Source: Kibdelosporangium banguiense
Lineage (GTDB): Bacteria > Actinomycetota > Actinomycetes > Mycobacteriales > Pseudonocardiaceae
Direction: 5' to 3'
Length of the DNA stretch: 64,000 bases
Assembly (NCBI RefSeq): GCF_017876405.1
Contig: NZ_JAGINW010000001.1
Location: 4,725,203-4,789,202, forward strand
Of the stretch, positions 16,140-25,058 are shown one piece after another. Positions within the stretch are counted from its first letter, which is position 1; the number at the start of each line of letters is the position of its first letter. The notes below the pieces were generated by a model. The model was not told the origin of the DNA and made no database searches. It saw only the letters and a program-made list of their open reading frames with translations. A program made the translations under genes and the position numbers.

Positions 16140-17168
16140 CTAGGCTGATTCGCGGCGGACCAGTTGCACGGGGAGGACCTCGCGCCGGCGGACTGAGCCG
16201 CCGTCTACCAGGGTCATCAGGTTGGAGATCATTTTTCTGACCTGGTCGGCGAGGTCTTGGCGGACTGTGGTCAGTGGGGGGTCGGTGTGGGGGGCGATCA
16301 TCTGGTTGTCGTCGAAGCCGACGACGGCTACGTCTTCGGGGACGGTGCGGCCGTGTTCGCGGAGTGCCTGCAGGCAGCCGACGGCCATCAGGTCGTTGGC
16401 GGCGAAGACTCCGTCCACTTTGGGGACTCGGTGCAATAGCAGGTTCATCGCCCGGTAGCCGCCTTCGCGGGTGTAGTCGCCGCATTCGGTGAGCTGGGTG
16501 ATCTCGGCTGGGCCCGCACCTGTCGCGCGGGCCCAGCCGGCGATTCGGTCACGGGAGGAGAGCTCGTCCTCGGGGCCGGTCACTGTCACGATTGTTTTCC
16601 GGCCGAGGCTCAGCAAATGCTCTGTGGCGAGGACGCCGCCGCCTTCGTTGTCGTTGTCCACTGTGTAGAGACCGCGCAATGAGCCCCAGGGGCGGCCGCC
16701 GAAGATCACTGGGAGGTGGAGTTTCCGGACTGTGGACGGCAAAGGGTCGTCCTGGTGCGGTGTGAAGAGCAGGGCTCCGTCGACGTGGCCGCCGCGTAGG
16801 AAGCGTTCGGCACGGCTGTGCGCGCCTTCGCCGTGCACAAGCATCAACACCACTTGCATGTCGATGCGGGCGAGTTCGCTGGCCGCGGCACGTACGAGCG
16901 CGCCGAAGTGGGGGTCGTCGAAGACTTTGGCCTGGGGTTCCGACATCAGCATTGCGATCGCGCCGGTACGGCGGGTGACGAGGGTGCGCGCCGCTTGGTT
17001 GGGCTCGTAGCCGAGTTGGAGTGCGGCGGCTGTGACGGCCTCGTGCGCCTCGGGGCTCACTCGTGGCGACGAGTTGAGCACGCGCGATGCGGTTGCCCGG
17101 GAGACTCCCGCGACGGCGGCGACGTCCTCGAGCGTCGGGCGTGCTCCGGAGAGCGGTCGACCGGCCAC
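16140..17168 (-). CDS. cebR: LacI-family repressor (CebR-like)
   Basis: A 342-residue repressor. An N-terminal LacI helix-turn-helix (TLEDVAAVAGVSRATASRVL, about residues 12-31) is followed by a periplasmic-binding-protein-like sugar domain. The GTG at 17168 is chosen because GGGAGG lies 7 bases upstream; an in-frame GTG at 17192 has no such site. Convergent to the ceb operon, it probably binds the palindrome at 11545 and is released by cellobiose, as known for Streptomyces CebR. Confidence 0.88.
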   Translation of the reverse strand: MAGRPLSGARPTLEDVAAVAGVSRATASRVLNSSPRVSPEAHEAVTAAALQLGYEPNQAARTLVTRRTGAIAMLMSEPQAKVFDDPHFGALVRAAASELARIDMQVVLMLVHGEGAHSRAERFLRGGHVDGALLFTPHQDDPLPSTVRKLHLPVIFGGRPWGSLRGLYTVDNDNEGGGVLATEHLLSLGRKTIVTVTGPEDELSSRDRIAGWARATGAGPAEITQLTECGDYTREGGYRAMNLLLHRVPKVDGVFAANDLMAVGCLQALREHGRTVPEDVAVVGFDDNQMIAPHTDPPLTTVRQDLADQVRKMISNLMTLVDGGSVRRREVLPVQLVRRESA

Positions 17169-17237
17169 CTGCGTTCCTCCCAATGTCCTCACCTCAGGCC
17201 AGACTAGCCTGGCGCGAGGTGGACGTCGTGGAGGCGG

Positions 17238-18290
17238 TCAGCGCGTCCTCAGCTCCGCGGAAGCGCTCTCATGCACCTGCAGGCCGAACCGGACCATGCC
17301 TTCCTCCTGACGGACGGACAACGGTATGCCGGCCCGCACCACCGCCCGTTCGAAACCCGACTCGCCGGGCAGGCACCAGGCGACCAGTTCCCGATGGCCC
17401 TGGGCCCGCGCGGTACCGGCCAGCCTGCGCAGTAACGCCGTGCCGATTCCCTTCCGCTGCCACGAATCCTCGATCAACAGGGACACCTCGGCCTCTTCCG
17501 GCCGGGCCGTGCGGATCAGCTGCCCGATCCCGATCACGTCCCGCCCGCACACAGCAAGCAGCGTCCGGCCACGCGGTGGTGTCAGCAGACGGTGCAACAG
17601 CCGGCGGGGGAGCGTCCGGACACCCGAGTGGTAACGCGCGAACAATGTCCGCGCCGAGCACCGGGAGTGCAGTCCGGCGACCGCGTCCAGGTCGTCGATG
17701 TCGCCACGCCGCAGCACGATGCCCGCGCCGTCGTCGGTGATCACGGCCGAGGGCGGGTCCGCCTCGACCGAGTTGTCGGCCAGCATCTCGGTGAACACGG
17801 CCGCACGAGCCAGTTCGACGTCGGTGAACGGTGCCCAGCCACGCCGCGCGACAACCGTCGTGCCGTCGCCGAGACCCAGGACGGCCCGGTGCCCGGCGTC
17901 CAGGACCTCACCCGGCGTGCCGGATTCGAGGCTGACCGAGTCGGCTGCGAGCAGCACGCGTATTGCCTCGGGCGCGGCGTACGCGTCGTCGAGTGCCATC
18001 GCGGTTGCCCGCAGGGCGGCGGTCTGCGGGTCCACGAGGTCACGGACGTCGGCGTGCGTAATGCCCAGGCACCGGCCGCCCTCGGCCCGGATCTCCCGGA
18101 TCAGGTCTGCGGGTGACACGCCTGGTGCGGCCTTGATGACCAGCTCGTCGACCACGCCGGACGGCACCGGCAGGATGGACAGCGCGAGGACGTTGCAGTC
18201 ACGCGCTGCCAGGCGTGTCGTGACCCGAGCGAGCACGCCCGGGTGGTCGTCGATCTCGACGCGCAGCCGCCACGTGTGGGATTCGGTCAT
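17238..18290 (-). CDS. ACT domain-GNAT acetyltransferase fusion
   Basis: A 350-residue cytosolic protein. Residues about 7-75 form an ACT-type amino-acid-binding domain (VEIDDHPGVLARVTTRLAARD). A middle segment of unclear fold follows, and residues about 195-335 are a GNAT domain with the acetyl-CoA loop SWQRKGIGTALLRRL. Actinomycete ACT-GNAT proteins are known as lysine acetyltransferases whose activity responds to an amino acid. Substrate and effector here are not visible. Single gene; the only notable DNA feature is a possible CebR half-site inside its 3' end. Confidence 0.82.
   Translation of the reverse strand: MTESHTWRLRVEIDDHPGVLARVTTRLAARDCNVLALSILPVPSGVVDELVIKAAPGVSPADLIREIRAEGGRCLGITHADVRDLVDPQTAALRATAMALDDAYAAPEAIRVLLAADSVSLESGTPGEVLDAGHRAVLGLGDGTTVVARRGWAPFTDVELARAAVFTEMLADNSVEADPPSAVITDDGAGIVLRRGDIDDLDAVAGLHSRCSARTLFARYHSGVRTLPRRLLHRLLTPPRGRTLLAVCGRDVIGIGQLIRTARPEEAEVSLLIEDSWQRKGIGTALLRRLAGTARAQGHRELVAWCLPGESGFERAVVRAGIPLSVRQEEGMVRFGLQVHESASAELRTR
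17258..17271. promoter_or_regulatory. Possible weak CebR site upstream of cebR
   Basis: CGGAAGCGCTCTCA matches 11 of 14 positions of the palindrome found before cebE, with one half intact. It lies 89 bases upstream of the cebR start, inside the 3' end of the ACT-GNAT gene. It could be an autoregulatory site, or chance. Confidence 0.35.
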
Positions 18291-18493
18291 GCGCCCAGGC
18301 TTGCCCCCAGTTGTTGCGGAAGTGTTTCGCCCAGGTGAGACCTACGCCCGCAAACGTGTGCGTTGCCTCTCGTACGCCGAAACGGCACCGGCATCGCCCG
18401 ATGTTCTGCCCTTTTGGCCGCCCGCCGAGTACTCCCGACCCAATAACGTGATCATGCCTCGTCTTTTGTCTTTTTCGCCTGCTAGGGGTGGTC

Positions 18494-18982
18494 ATGTCCT
18501 TCCGGTACACGCTGCCCGATTCACCGATCGCGGCGGCGACGGCCGACATCGGGCACGTGGCGGTGGATCTCGCGCTGACGCTGAGTGGGCACGTCCAGGT
18601 CACCTCCGCGTCGCAGGCAGAGGCGCGCCCGGTGCTCGACCGGATCAGCGAGGGCATGTTCATCAGTGGGCTGGGCACTGAGGCACCCAGCGTGACCTGT
18701 CCGGCCAAACACCGCTTCACGCAGGCCGGGACCACTTTTGTCGGCCCGTCGACGATGGTGTTCAGCGGTGCGAGCCTGATCGACTTCGGGGAGGACGGCG
18801 TGGCTGTGACCGGCGACGTCGAATACCGCCTGGCAGTGACCGTCGCGCCGCACAACCGTGAGGCGGAGCCGCAGGCGGACGCCGCGCAGTGGTTCTCCCG
18901 CAACGGCGGGACGCTGGCGTCGATCGGGGCGATCGTGCTGATCGGCCGCAGCCTCGGAGCACTGGTCCAGCTCAGGGACTAA
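18494..18982 (+). CDS. Protein of unknown function
   Basis: A 162-residue protein. AGGGG lies 5 bases before the ATG. The sequence is mostly predicted beta-strand (SFRYTLPDSPIAAA, VEYRLAVTVAPHN), with a hydrophobic stretch near the C-terminus (TLASIGAIVLIGRSL) that could be a membrane anchor. It ends tail-to-tail with the DUF4255 gene, the two overlapping by 4 bases. No family is recognised. Confidence 0.6.
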   Translation: MSFRYTLPDSPIAAATADIGHVAVDLALTLSGHVQVTSASQAEARPVLDRISEGMFISGLGTEAPSVTCPAKHRFTQAGTTFVGPSTMVFSGASLIDFGEDGVAVTGDVEYRLAVTVAPHNREAEPQADAAQWFSRNGGTLASIGAIVLIGRSLGALVQLRD

Positions 18983-19488
18983 GGGGTCTCCCAGGAGCGG
19001 CGCGGCGACGTTCGCGGGGCCGGCTCGGGAATCATCGGGACACTCACGTTCATCACAAAGGCCGCCCGCGCGGGCATGCCCAGACTCGTCCACAGCGCGC
19101 CCGGCCCGGTGTTGGCGATCTTGAGGTACACGGGCTGCTTGGTCACCGCGAGGGACTTGGACATGCAGTCCGCAGGCAGCGTCCCGGAGAACATCGCGAT
19201 CCGCAGCGCACGGTCGAGCAGACGGTGTTCCTCATGGACCTTCTCGGCACGGGCGGTGACCAGGTAGGAGAGCTCACAGCGGCGGATCGGCTCGCCCTGG
19301 GGCGGTGCGCCGGTGTCATCCTGCAGGCCGAAGAGGAACAGGTCGATGGTGTTCGACGGCCGTTCGGTCTGCCAGGTGGGCTTCGGCGGATCGAGACGCA
19401 CAACGGTACCCTCCGGCATCTGCCGGCCGAGCAACTTGCACAAAGCGTCGTCCACCTCGGTGATCACACTTCGAGTGTGCAGCCTCAC
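18979..19488 (-). CDS. DUF4255 (Pvc16 N-terminal-like) protein
   Basis: A 169-residue protein resembling DUF4255, the N-terminal domain of Pvc16-type proteins of contractile injection systems and phage tail-like particles. It begins with a short helix (VITEVDDALCKLLG), then VRLDPPKPTW, TIDLFLFGLQDD, ELSYLVTARA and HRLLDRALRIAMFSG. In contractile particles such proteins cap the tube or sheath. No sheath, tube, baseplate or AAA+ gene is in the window, so this looks like an orphan copy and its role here is unknown. Family assignment is from recall of the pattern, not a search. Confidence 0.62.
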   Translation of the reverse strand: MRLHTRSVITEVDDALCKLLGRQMPEGTVVRLDPPKPTWQTERPSNTIDLFLFGLQDDTGAPPQGEPIRRCELSYLVTARAEKVHEEHRLLDRALRIAMFSGTLPADCMSKSLAVTKQPVYLKIANTGPGALWTSLGMPARAAFVMNVSVPMIPEPAPRTSPRRSWETP

Positions 19489-19565
19489 GCAGGTGTGCCC
19501 AAGGGGTTAGCGCCCGCCTGAAAGGGTGCTCCGGCCTGCCCGAAGAGGCGATCGGTATACACATG

Positions 19566-19590
19566 AAAAAGGCCCCGCCGGAGCGGGGCC
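19566..19590 (-). terminator. Rho-independent terminator of the LuxR-type gene
   Basis: An 8-bp stem GGCCCCGC/GCGGGGCC with a 4-base loop (19571-19590) is followed, in minus-strand reading, by five T (19566-19570). This is a textbook intrinsic terminator 20 bases after the stop codon, and the clearest U-tract terminator in the window. Confidence 0.88.
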
Positions 19591-19610
19591 CTTCCACTCG
19601 TGATCAATTG

Positions 19611-20243
19611 TCAGATAAGGCCTTCGCGCAGTGCGTAGGCAACCGCGTGCGAACGGTTACGAAGCTGGAAGCGATTGGTCACGTCGTGCAGGATGCTCTT
19701 CACGGTCCGCTGCGAGTAGCACAGCTGGTCCGCGATTTCCTTTGTGGACAGACCGGATGCCACCAGTTTGAGCACCTCGGTCTCCCGGTTGGTGATCCCG
19801 GCCAGGTGCAGCCCACGCGGCTCCAGGACGTGGCGCTGCAGCCGGGAGACCCGGTTGAGCAGCCGGCCGAGCAGGTCCGGCGGCAGTGCGCCCTCGCCGG
19901 CCGCGGCGGCCTTCACCAGTCGTACCAGCACATCCGGGGTGGTCTCCGAGCGCCGGGCCACGGCGCAGACGCCGCCCTCGACGGCGGTCAGGATCTCGGT
20001 GTCCTCGAGCTCACCCGCGATCAGCACGATCCGGGTGAAGCCACGGACCTGCAGCGTGCGCAGCAGCTGGTTGCCACGCTCGTCGAAGCGGTCGGTGACC
20101 ACAAGGGCGACGGCCTCGGGGGTCGCAGCGTCCTCGTCGACCAGCCAGACTTCCGGCCGGGTACGGAGTGCCATGTGCACTCCGTTCTGCAGAATCGGAT
20201 CGGTCGCGCGGACGACGACTGGTGTACGACGCTGCTCGTGCAT
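19611..20243 (-). CDS. LuxR-type regulator with atypical receiver-like domain
   Basis: A 210-residue protein. The C-terminal LuxR helix-turn-helix (about 145-205) contains ITNRETEVLKLVASGLSTKE and YSQRTVKSILHDV. The N-terminal 120 residues have the spacing of a NarL-type receiver but lack its acidic pair (VVVRATDP in place of VDD) and the clear phospho-Asp context. It probably works without phosphorylation. The ATG at 20243 has GGGGAGAG upstream; an in-frame extension to 20354 is unlikely. It is not closely linked to a kinase. Confidence 0.82.
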   Translation of the reverse strand: MHEQRRTPVVVRATDPILQNGVHMALRTRPEVWLVDEDAATPEAVALVVTDRFDERGNQLLRTLQVRGFTRIVLIAGELEDTEILTAVEGGVCAVARRSETTPDVLVRLVKAAAAGEGALPPDLLGRLLNRVSRLQRHVLEPRGLHLAGITNRETEVLKLVASGLSTKEIADQLCYSQRTVKSILHDVTNRFQLRNRSHAVAYALREGLI

Positions 20244-20533
20244 TTTTTCTCTCTCCCCACTCAAGACCGGACGTCCCCAATTCGTCCGGCAGCTATCACC
20301 ATGTGCCTGACTAGGTGCCTCATCAGATTGCCCCAAGGGGCGTCCCGGGCACATGGGACTGATGTCCCGTTGTTGCCCGACTGGACGTCGGATTGGCGGG
20401 CCATTCCCGCCCGGGTTGCCCTGGGATTTTGAATTGAGACGGTCTCGTTATGGAAGCGTCCGTAACGCCGCCCATTGTGGACGGTCGTATTAAATATCCG
20501 CCATTGGCCGAAATGGGGGAATGAGCGGATGTT

Positions 20534-21175
20534 TCAGCCGAGGCCGGCGTTGCGGGCCCGCACGATGGCCTGCGCCCGGTCGGCGACGTGCAGCTTGGTG
20601 AAGATGCTGGACACGTGGTTGCGCACGGTCTTCGGGCTCAGCGACAGGTCCCGGGCGATCACCGAATTGCTCTGCCCCTCGGCGATCAGCGCGAGCACTT
20701 CCCGCTCCCGGCTGGTCAGTTCCGGGAAGACCGGGTCGGTCGTGGGCGGCGGTGTGTTGAAGTACCCGAGAACCCGGGTCGCGATGTCCGGCCCGAAAAT
20801 CGCCTCGCCCCGCCCGACTCCGTGCACCGCCCGGACGATCTGGTCCTGTCCGGCGCCTTTGAGCAGATATCCCCGGGCGCCCGCGCGCATCGCGGCGAAC
20901 ACGGATTCGCTGTCGTCGAACATGGTCAGCACGAGCACGCCGATTTCGGGCAGTTCGGTGACGATCTGGCGGGTCGCCTCGATCCCGCTGATGTCGGGCA
21001 GGTGCAGGTCCATCACCACCACGTCCGGCCGCAGCGCCTTGGCCGCGTCGATGGAGTCCAGGCCGGTCGCGGCCTCGCCGACGACCTCGGTCTCCGGGAC
21101 GTCGGCCAGCACCGTGCACAGGCCGAAGCGGAACAACGGGTGATCATCAACGACCATGACCCGGAGCGGATCCAT
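20534..21175 (-). CDS. NarL-family response regulator
   Basis: A 213-residue regulator. The receiver has the acidic pair in VMVVDDHPLFR (about residues 7-17), phospho-Asp in VVVMDLHLPDISG (about 54-66) and the conserved Lys in GYLLKGAG. The LuxR DNA-binding domain contains LTSREREVLALIAEGQSN and LSPKTVRNHVSSI. It starts 5 bases after the stop of the histidine kinase, so the two are a cognate pair. The region 20244-20533 upstream of the neighbouring LuxR gene shows no gene. Confidence 0.93.
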   Translation of the reverse strand: MDPLRVMVVDDHPLFRFGLCTVLADVPETEVVGEAATGLDSIDAAKALRPDVVVMDLHLPDISGIEATRQIVTELPEIGVLVLTMFDDSESVFAAMRAGARGYLLKGAGQDQIVRAVHGVGRGEAIFGPDIATRVLGYFNTPPPTTDPVFPELTSREREVLALIAEGQSNSVIARDLSLSPKTVRNHVSSIFTKLHVADRAQAIVRARNAGLG

Positions 21176-21180
21176 CGCCC

Positions 21181-23439
21181 TTACCCGCCTTCCTTCGGCA
21201 GCGGCAACGTGGCACGGACCTTCGTGCCGCCACCGCTGCCCGCCGACACGACACAATCGCCGCCGAGCTCGGTTGCCCTTTCGCGCATTGACCATAGCCC
21301 GACGCCATTGGCGTGCTGCTCGGGCAACCCGATTCCGTCGTCGACGACTTCGATGTGCAAGTCGTCGTCCACCCACAGGCGGACCGCGCAGGACCGCGCC
21401 GACGCGTGACGGGTGACGTTCGTCAGTGCCTCGGACACAATCCGGTACGCGGCGACGTCCACGGTCGCCGGCAGCCTCGGCATGCTTATCGGCACATCGA
21501 GTGCAATCGTGACGCCTTTGTCATCTGCCCTGGTAGAGATTGCCTTGGCATAGGCCCGGATCGCACCGACCAGGCCGATGCGGTCCAGCTCGGGCGGGCG
21601 CAGGCCGTGCGCCAGCCGGCGGATCTCGTTGATCGCGCCTTCCAGCTCTTCCTGCAGTGTGCCAAGCAGTTCGCCCTGTGAACCCGGCCCGATGGCCTTG
21701 CGGCACGCGTGCAGTCCCAGCGAGATCGCGGCCAGTGTCGGGCCGACGCCGTCGTGCAGGTCGTGCAGCAACCGGCGGCGTTCCTCTTCCCGGGCCTGGA
21801 CCACGTTGTCCCGGCTGCGCCGCAGATCCCGGGTCAACCTGGCGGTGTACACGGCCGCGCCCGCGTGCCGGGCGACCTCGGCCAGCACGAGCCGGTCCCG
21901 GCGGCCCAGGATTTCCCGGGGTGTGCGGGCCGCGACGGCCAGCTGGCCGACCTGCTCGCCCTGGTAGGACAGCGGTAGCCGGTACAGCTCGCCGGTCGGT
22001 TCGCCGTACGTCGCCGCCTGTTCGTTCTGCCCGCCGCCGGATCCCTGGATCTCGATGGCCGCGTAGGGCAGCCGCAGAGCCGTCCCGATCGTCTCCACGA
22101 GTGCGGGCAGCATCTCGCTGGGCGCACGGGTTTGCTCAAGCCGCGCGGCGAGTGTGGACACCACCCGGTACGGGTCGTTGCGGTCGCCGAACAGCCGCTT
22201 GTTGATCAGTATCTGCAGCCGGGACCGGAACGGCTGGACCGCCACCGCGACGAACGCCGCGGCCGCCGCCTGCTGCCACAGTTCGTCCAACGGCGGGAAC
22301 AGCAAGGACAGCAGGCTCACCAAGCCGATGTACAGCCCGATCGTGCCGGCCGACAGCGCGCCGTAGACCAGCGAACGGCTGACGACGACCTCGATGTTCA
22401 ACGCCCGGTAACGCAGGATCGCCGCGGCCACCCCGATCGGGACCGGCAGGAAAGCCAGTGTGTGCAGTTCGCTGGGCAGCAGCGTTTCGCCGAATATCGC
22501 CTGCGGCAACGCGAACACGAGCGCGTAGATCAGCGCGCCGCCGCCGAGCGACCACACGACCCACCGCATCCGGTTGCGGTCCAGTTCGTCGCGGACTGTC
22601 CGATACCGGTAGACCGACACCGCGAGGATCACCAGCGGGAACGTGAAAAGCACCGGCAGGACAGGGGAGCCGAGCAGGCTCAGGCGGCTGAGCGGGTCGC
22701 TCACGAAGGCCACCACGTAGAGCGCCATCAGCCCGTAGAGCGCCAAAGCGCCGACGTAACCCAGAATGACGTTGCGGCGGAACGACTTGGTGTTGTAGAC
22801 GGCGGGGAACGCGATCGCCATGTGCAATGTCGCCGCCCACAGCAACAGGAAACCGAACTCACCGGTGTACCAGCGCCAGAACTGCCCGCCCGCGACCAGG
22901 TCTATCGCCTCGAGCTGGAAGTGCGTCGAGCCGCTGGTGGTGATGAAACTCAGCGCGGCGGCCAGCAGGGCGGCCTGCGCGGCCGGGTCGGTGGGACGGG
23001 CGGTGAAGATGCCGGCCGCGACGATCAGGATCAACGCCAGCACCAGCAGCGTCGGCCAGTTGCGGCTGACCGCGTCACCGACCCGGAACAGCTGAAGCGT
23101 CTTGTCCACCGACACCGTCTGGCCGTCGCGGCGCAGCACGTAGTGCACGGCGTCGCCTACTTTGATCGCAGGCCCGCCAACACCCTTCGCCACCGCGTCG
23201 CGTACGGGCACCCCGTTGATGGCCACCACTTCGTCGCCCGCACGGAACAGACCGTCGTCGGTGTCCTGCTGGATCACCACGGCGCTGGCCGAGACGGCCT
23301 GGTCGCCGATGTTCACGACGGTGCCGTCGGACGGGCTGGTGGCCCTGCTCAGGACACACCAGCCGGAGGCGGCCAGCAGCGTGAACGCCAGCACCAGGCA
23401 CGCGGCGGGCACGCGCCACGCGCCCGCCAAGTCGGACAT
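21181..23439 (-). CDS. Sensor histidine kinase with PDZ-like and multi-pass membrane domains
   Basis: A kinase of about 752 residues. A first membrane segment (ACLVLAFTLLAASGWCVL) is followed by an extracytoplasmic PDZ-like region (GLFRAGDEVVAINGVPVRDA). About eight further membrane segments, a GAF-like region and a HisKA_3/HATPase_c core come next. The phospho-His is in RRRLLHDLHDGVGPTLAAI, and the N box reads SEALTNVTRHA. It probably senses an envelope signal. The ATG at 23439 is preferred; in-frame starts up to 23523 exist and the Shine-Dalgarno is weak. Confidence 0.9.
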   Translation of the reverse strand: MSDLAGAWRVPAACLVLAFTLLAASGWCVLSRATSPSDGTVVNIGDQAVSASAVVIQQDTDDGLFRAGDEVVAINGVPVRDAVAKGVGGPAIKVGDAVHYVLRRDGQTVSVDKTLQLFRVGDAVSRNWPTLLVLALILIVAAGIFTARPTDPAAQAALLAAALSFITTSGSTHFQLEAIDLVAGGQFWRWYTGEFGFLLLWAATLHMAIAFPAVYNTKSFRRNVILGYVGALALYGLMALYVVAFVSDPLSRLSLLGSPVLPVLFTFPLVILAVSVYRYRTVRDELDRNRMRWVVWSLGGGALIYALVFALPQAIFGETLLPSELHTLAFLPVPIGVAAAILRYRALNIEVVVSRSLVYGALSAGTIGLYIGLVSLLSLLFPPLDELWQQAAAAAFVAVAVQPFRSRLQILINKRLFGDRNDPYRVVSTLAARLEQTRAPSEMLPALVETIGTALRLPYAAIEIQGSGGGQNEQAATYGEPTGELYRLPLSYQGEQVGQLAVAARTPREILGRRDRLVLAEVARHAGAAVYTARLTRDLRRSRDNVVQAREEERRRLLHDLHDGVGPTLAAISLGLHACRKAIGPGSQGELLGTLQEELEGAINEIRRLAHGLRPPELDRIGLVGAIRAYAKAISTRADDKGVTIALDVPISMPRLPATVDVAAYRIVSEALTNVTRHASARSCAVRLWVDDDLHIEVVDDGIGLPEQHANGVGLWSMRERATELGGDCVVSAGSGGGTKVRATLPLPKEGG

Positions 23440-23479
23440 ACGCAGATCATTCCGTATGCCTGCCGCGTCGCCCGAATGT

Positions 23480-24085
23480 CTACCCCTTTGGGTCAGTCTC
23501 CTCGTATTCAGGATCGAGGACACGCACCACGGGTATGCCCATCGCCGGGGTCTCCGGCTCCTCGCCGCGCGGGCTGAGTTTCGGCACGAGCATCAACGCG
23601 ATCGCGGCGAACGAGATCGCCATCGACCCGGTGAGCAGCCATGATCCGAAGCCGGTGGCATTGGCGTACCCCGGCGGCGCATCGGACGGGGTGCCGTCGA
23701 ACACTCCCACGACGATGAAGATGATCGTGCTCGAGCCGGCCACCAGCCCGGCCGCGCCGGTCCCGAGCAGCCGGGAGGCGAGCACCGCGCCGCTGGCCGG
23801 ATGCAACCGGGTCGACGCCAGGCCGAGCAGCCCCGCAGCGACCAGCAGGACCACGCCGATGAGCAGCGGCACGCCCATCGGCACGAACCGCTCAGCCTCC
23901 TGCAGGTCCAGTTCGTTGGCGCTCACGTAGCCCCACACCGTGATCAAGTACGAGTTGGTGGGGCCGAAGTGCCGTTCCAGAAGTGGCAGAAACGTGCCGA
24001 TCACCGCGAGTGCGGCAGCGCCGATCCAGGCGCCACTGCCGATCTGCCGAAGCCGGGCGACCGGCCACACCGCGGATTGCGTCAC
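23480..24085 (-). CDS. Four-helix membrane protein
   Basis: A 201-residue protein with four predicted membrane helices (for example IGAAALAVIGTFLPLL and LLIGVVLLVAAGLLGLA) and a short acidic C-terminal tail. It starts with a GTG that overlaps the upstream gene's stop by 4 bases and is followed 40 bases later by the PDZ kinase, suggesting one transcript. It resembles its upstream neighbour in layout and may be a paralogue. No named family. Confidence 0.72.
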   Translation of the reverse strand: MTQSAVWPVARLRQIGSGAWIGAAALAVIGTFLPLLERHFGPTNSYLITVWGYVSANELDLQEAERFVPMGVPLLIGVVLLVAAGLLGLASTRLHPASGAVLASRLLGTGAAGLVAGSSTIIFIVVGVFDGTPSDAPPGYANATGFGSWLLTGSMAISFAAIALMLVPKLSPRGEEPETPAMGIPVVRVLDPEYEETDPKG

Positions 24086-25005
24086 GGCTCACCGCCGTCC
24101 AGCTTGCGGGAGATCGCACGGGTCTCCGGCGTCTGGGACGGCCTGGGCGGGCTGAGTGTGGCGGTGAACTCCGGCGAGTCGAACGCGTCGAAGAAGACGT
24201 CCTCCTCGGCGGCGACCGCCACCGGTTTGGAGTCGGGCTCTGTGCTGGGTTCGATGCTGGGCTTGGCCTTGGGTTTGGTCTTGGGCTCGAACTGGGGCTC
24301 GGTCTTCGGTTCGAATTTCGGCTTGGTCCTGGATTCGGCCTTCGGCTTGGTCTTGGGCTTGGTCGGCGGCTCCGGTACGGCGACACCGAATTTCGGCGTC
24401 TCGGGTTCCCACGTCGGAGGCGGTGCCGGTGATGACGGGGCAGGTGGCGTCGGCAGCGGTAGGGATTGCGGTGTTGACGGGGCTTGCGTCGCGACGACCG
24501 GGGACGGCTGTGCTCCGGGCCTCTCGCGTTCAAGCAGCGAGACAAGGAACGCGAGCAATGCGACGCCAGTGGCGCCGGCCAGGTACCACAGGCCGGGCTC
24601 GATGGACGTCTTCGTGTTCACTTGTTCGCTCAACGCGGTCAGGAACCACGTGAGCGTCGCCGTCACGAGCATGCCTGTGCCGAGGGCGCCCCCGACCACC
24701 GCGGCCCAACGGCGCGCGGACAGGAACACGAGCAGCGTCGCCAGCAGCAGGAAGGCGGCACCGGCGACCTCGGAGGCGCCGTAATAGATGGTGCCCGGTG
24801 TGCTCACCTGGCCCGCGCTGTCGAGCCCGTACTGCCGCCAGAAGCCGACGACGAACAGGGACGTGCCGCCACCGAACTCGTAGATCACGATGTTGGTGAA
24901 GGTCGCGCCGACGGCCAGTCCGGCTGCCGCGAGCCAGAGCAACCCCGCTACCAGCCGCGACGCCGGTCGCTTGGGCCGATGCGGCGTCAAGTAGTGCTGG
25001 GTCAT
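24082..25005 (-). CDS. Membrane protein with long Lys/Pro/Glu-rich tail
   Basis: A 307-residue protein with four predicted membrane helices in the first 150 residues, then a low-complexity tail of about 120 residues rich in KP, EP and TKP units (PPTKPKTKPKAES, EPKTKPKAKPS). The tail is encoded by degenerate 6- to 12-base repeats and may span the cell wall or act as a spacer. The ATG at 25005 immediately precedes the first helix. First gene of the putative operon leading to the PDZ kinase and its regulator. Confidence 0.75.
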   Translation of the reverse strand: MTQHYLTPHRPKRPASRLVAGLLWLAAAGLAVGATFTNIVIYEFGGGTSLFVVGFWRQYGLDSAGQVSTPGTIYYGASEVAGAAFLLLATLLVFLSARRWAAVVGGALGTGMLVTATLTWFLTALSEQVNTKTSIEPGLWYLAGATGVALLAFLVSLLERERPGAQPSPVVATQAPSTPQSLPLPTPPAPSSPAPPPTWEPETPKFGVAVPEPPTKPKTKPKAESRTKPKFEPKTEPQFEPKTKPKAKPSIEPSTEPDSKPVAVAAEEDVFFDAFDSPEFTATLSPPRPSQTPETRAISRKLDGGEP

Positions 25006-25058
25006 GGCGTCGATCCTGCCACCGGCGGCACTTCGCGCGGGTTTTTTCGGCCTGAGCG

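Noticed and set aside
22132..23577. 481-codon frame antisense to the PDZ kinase
   Set aside because: No domain; composition typical of an antisense shadow in high-GC DNA.
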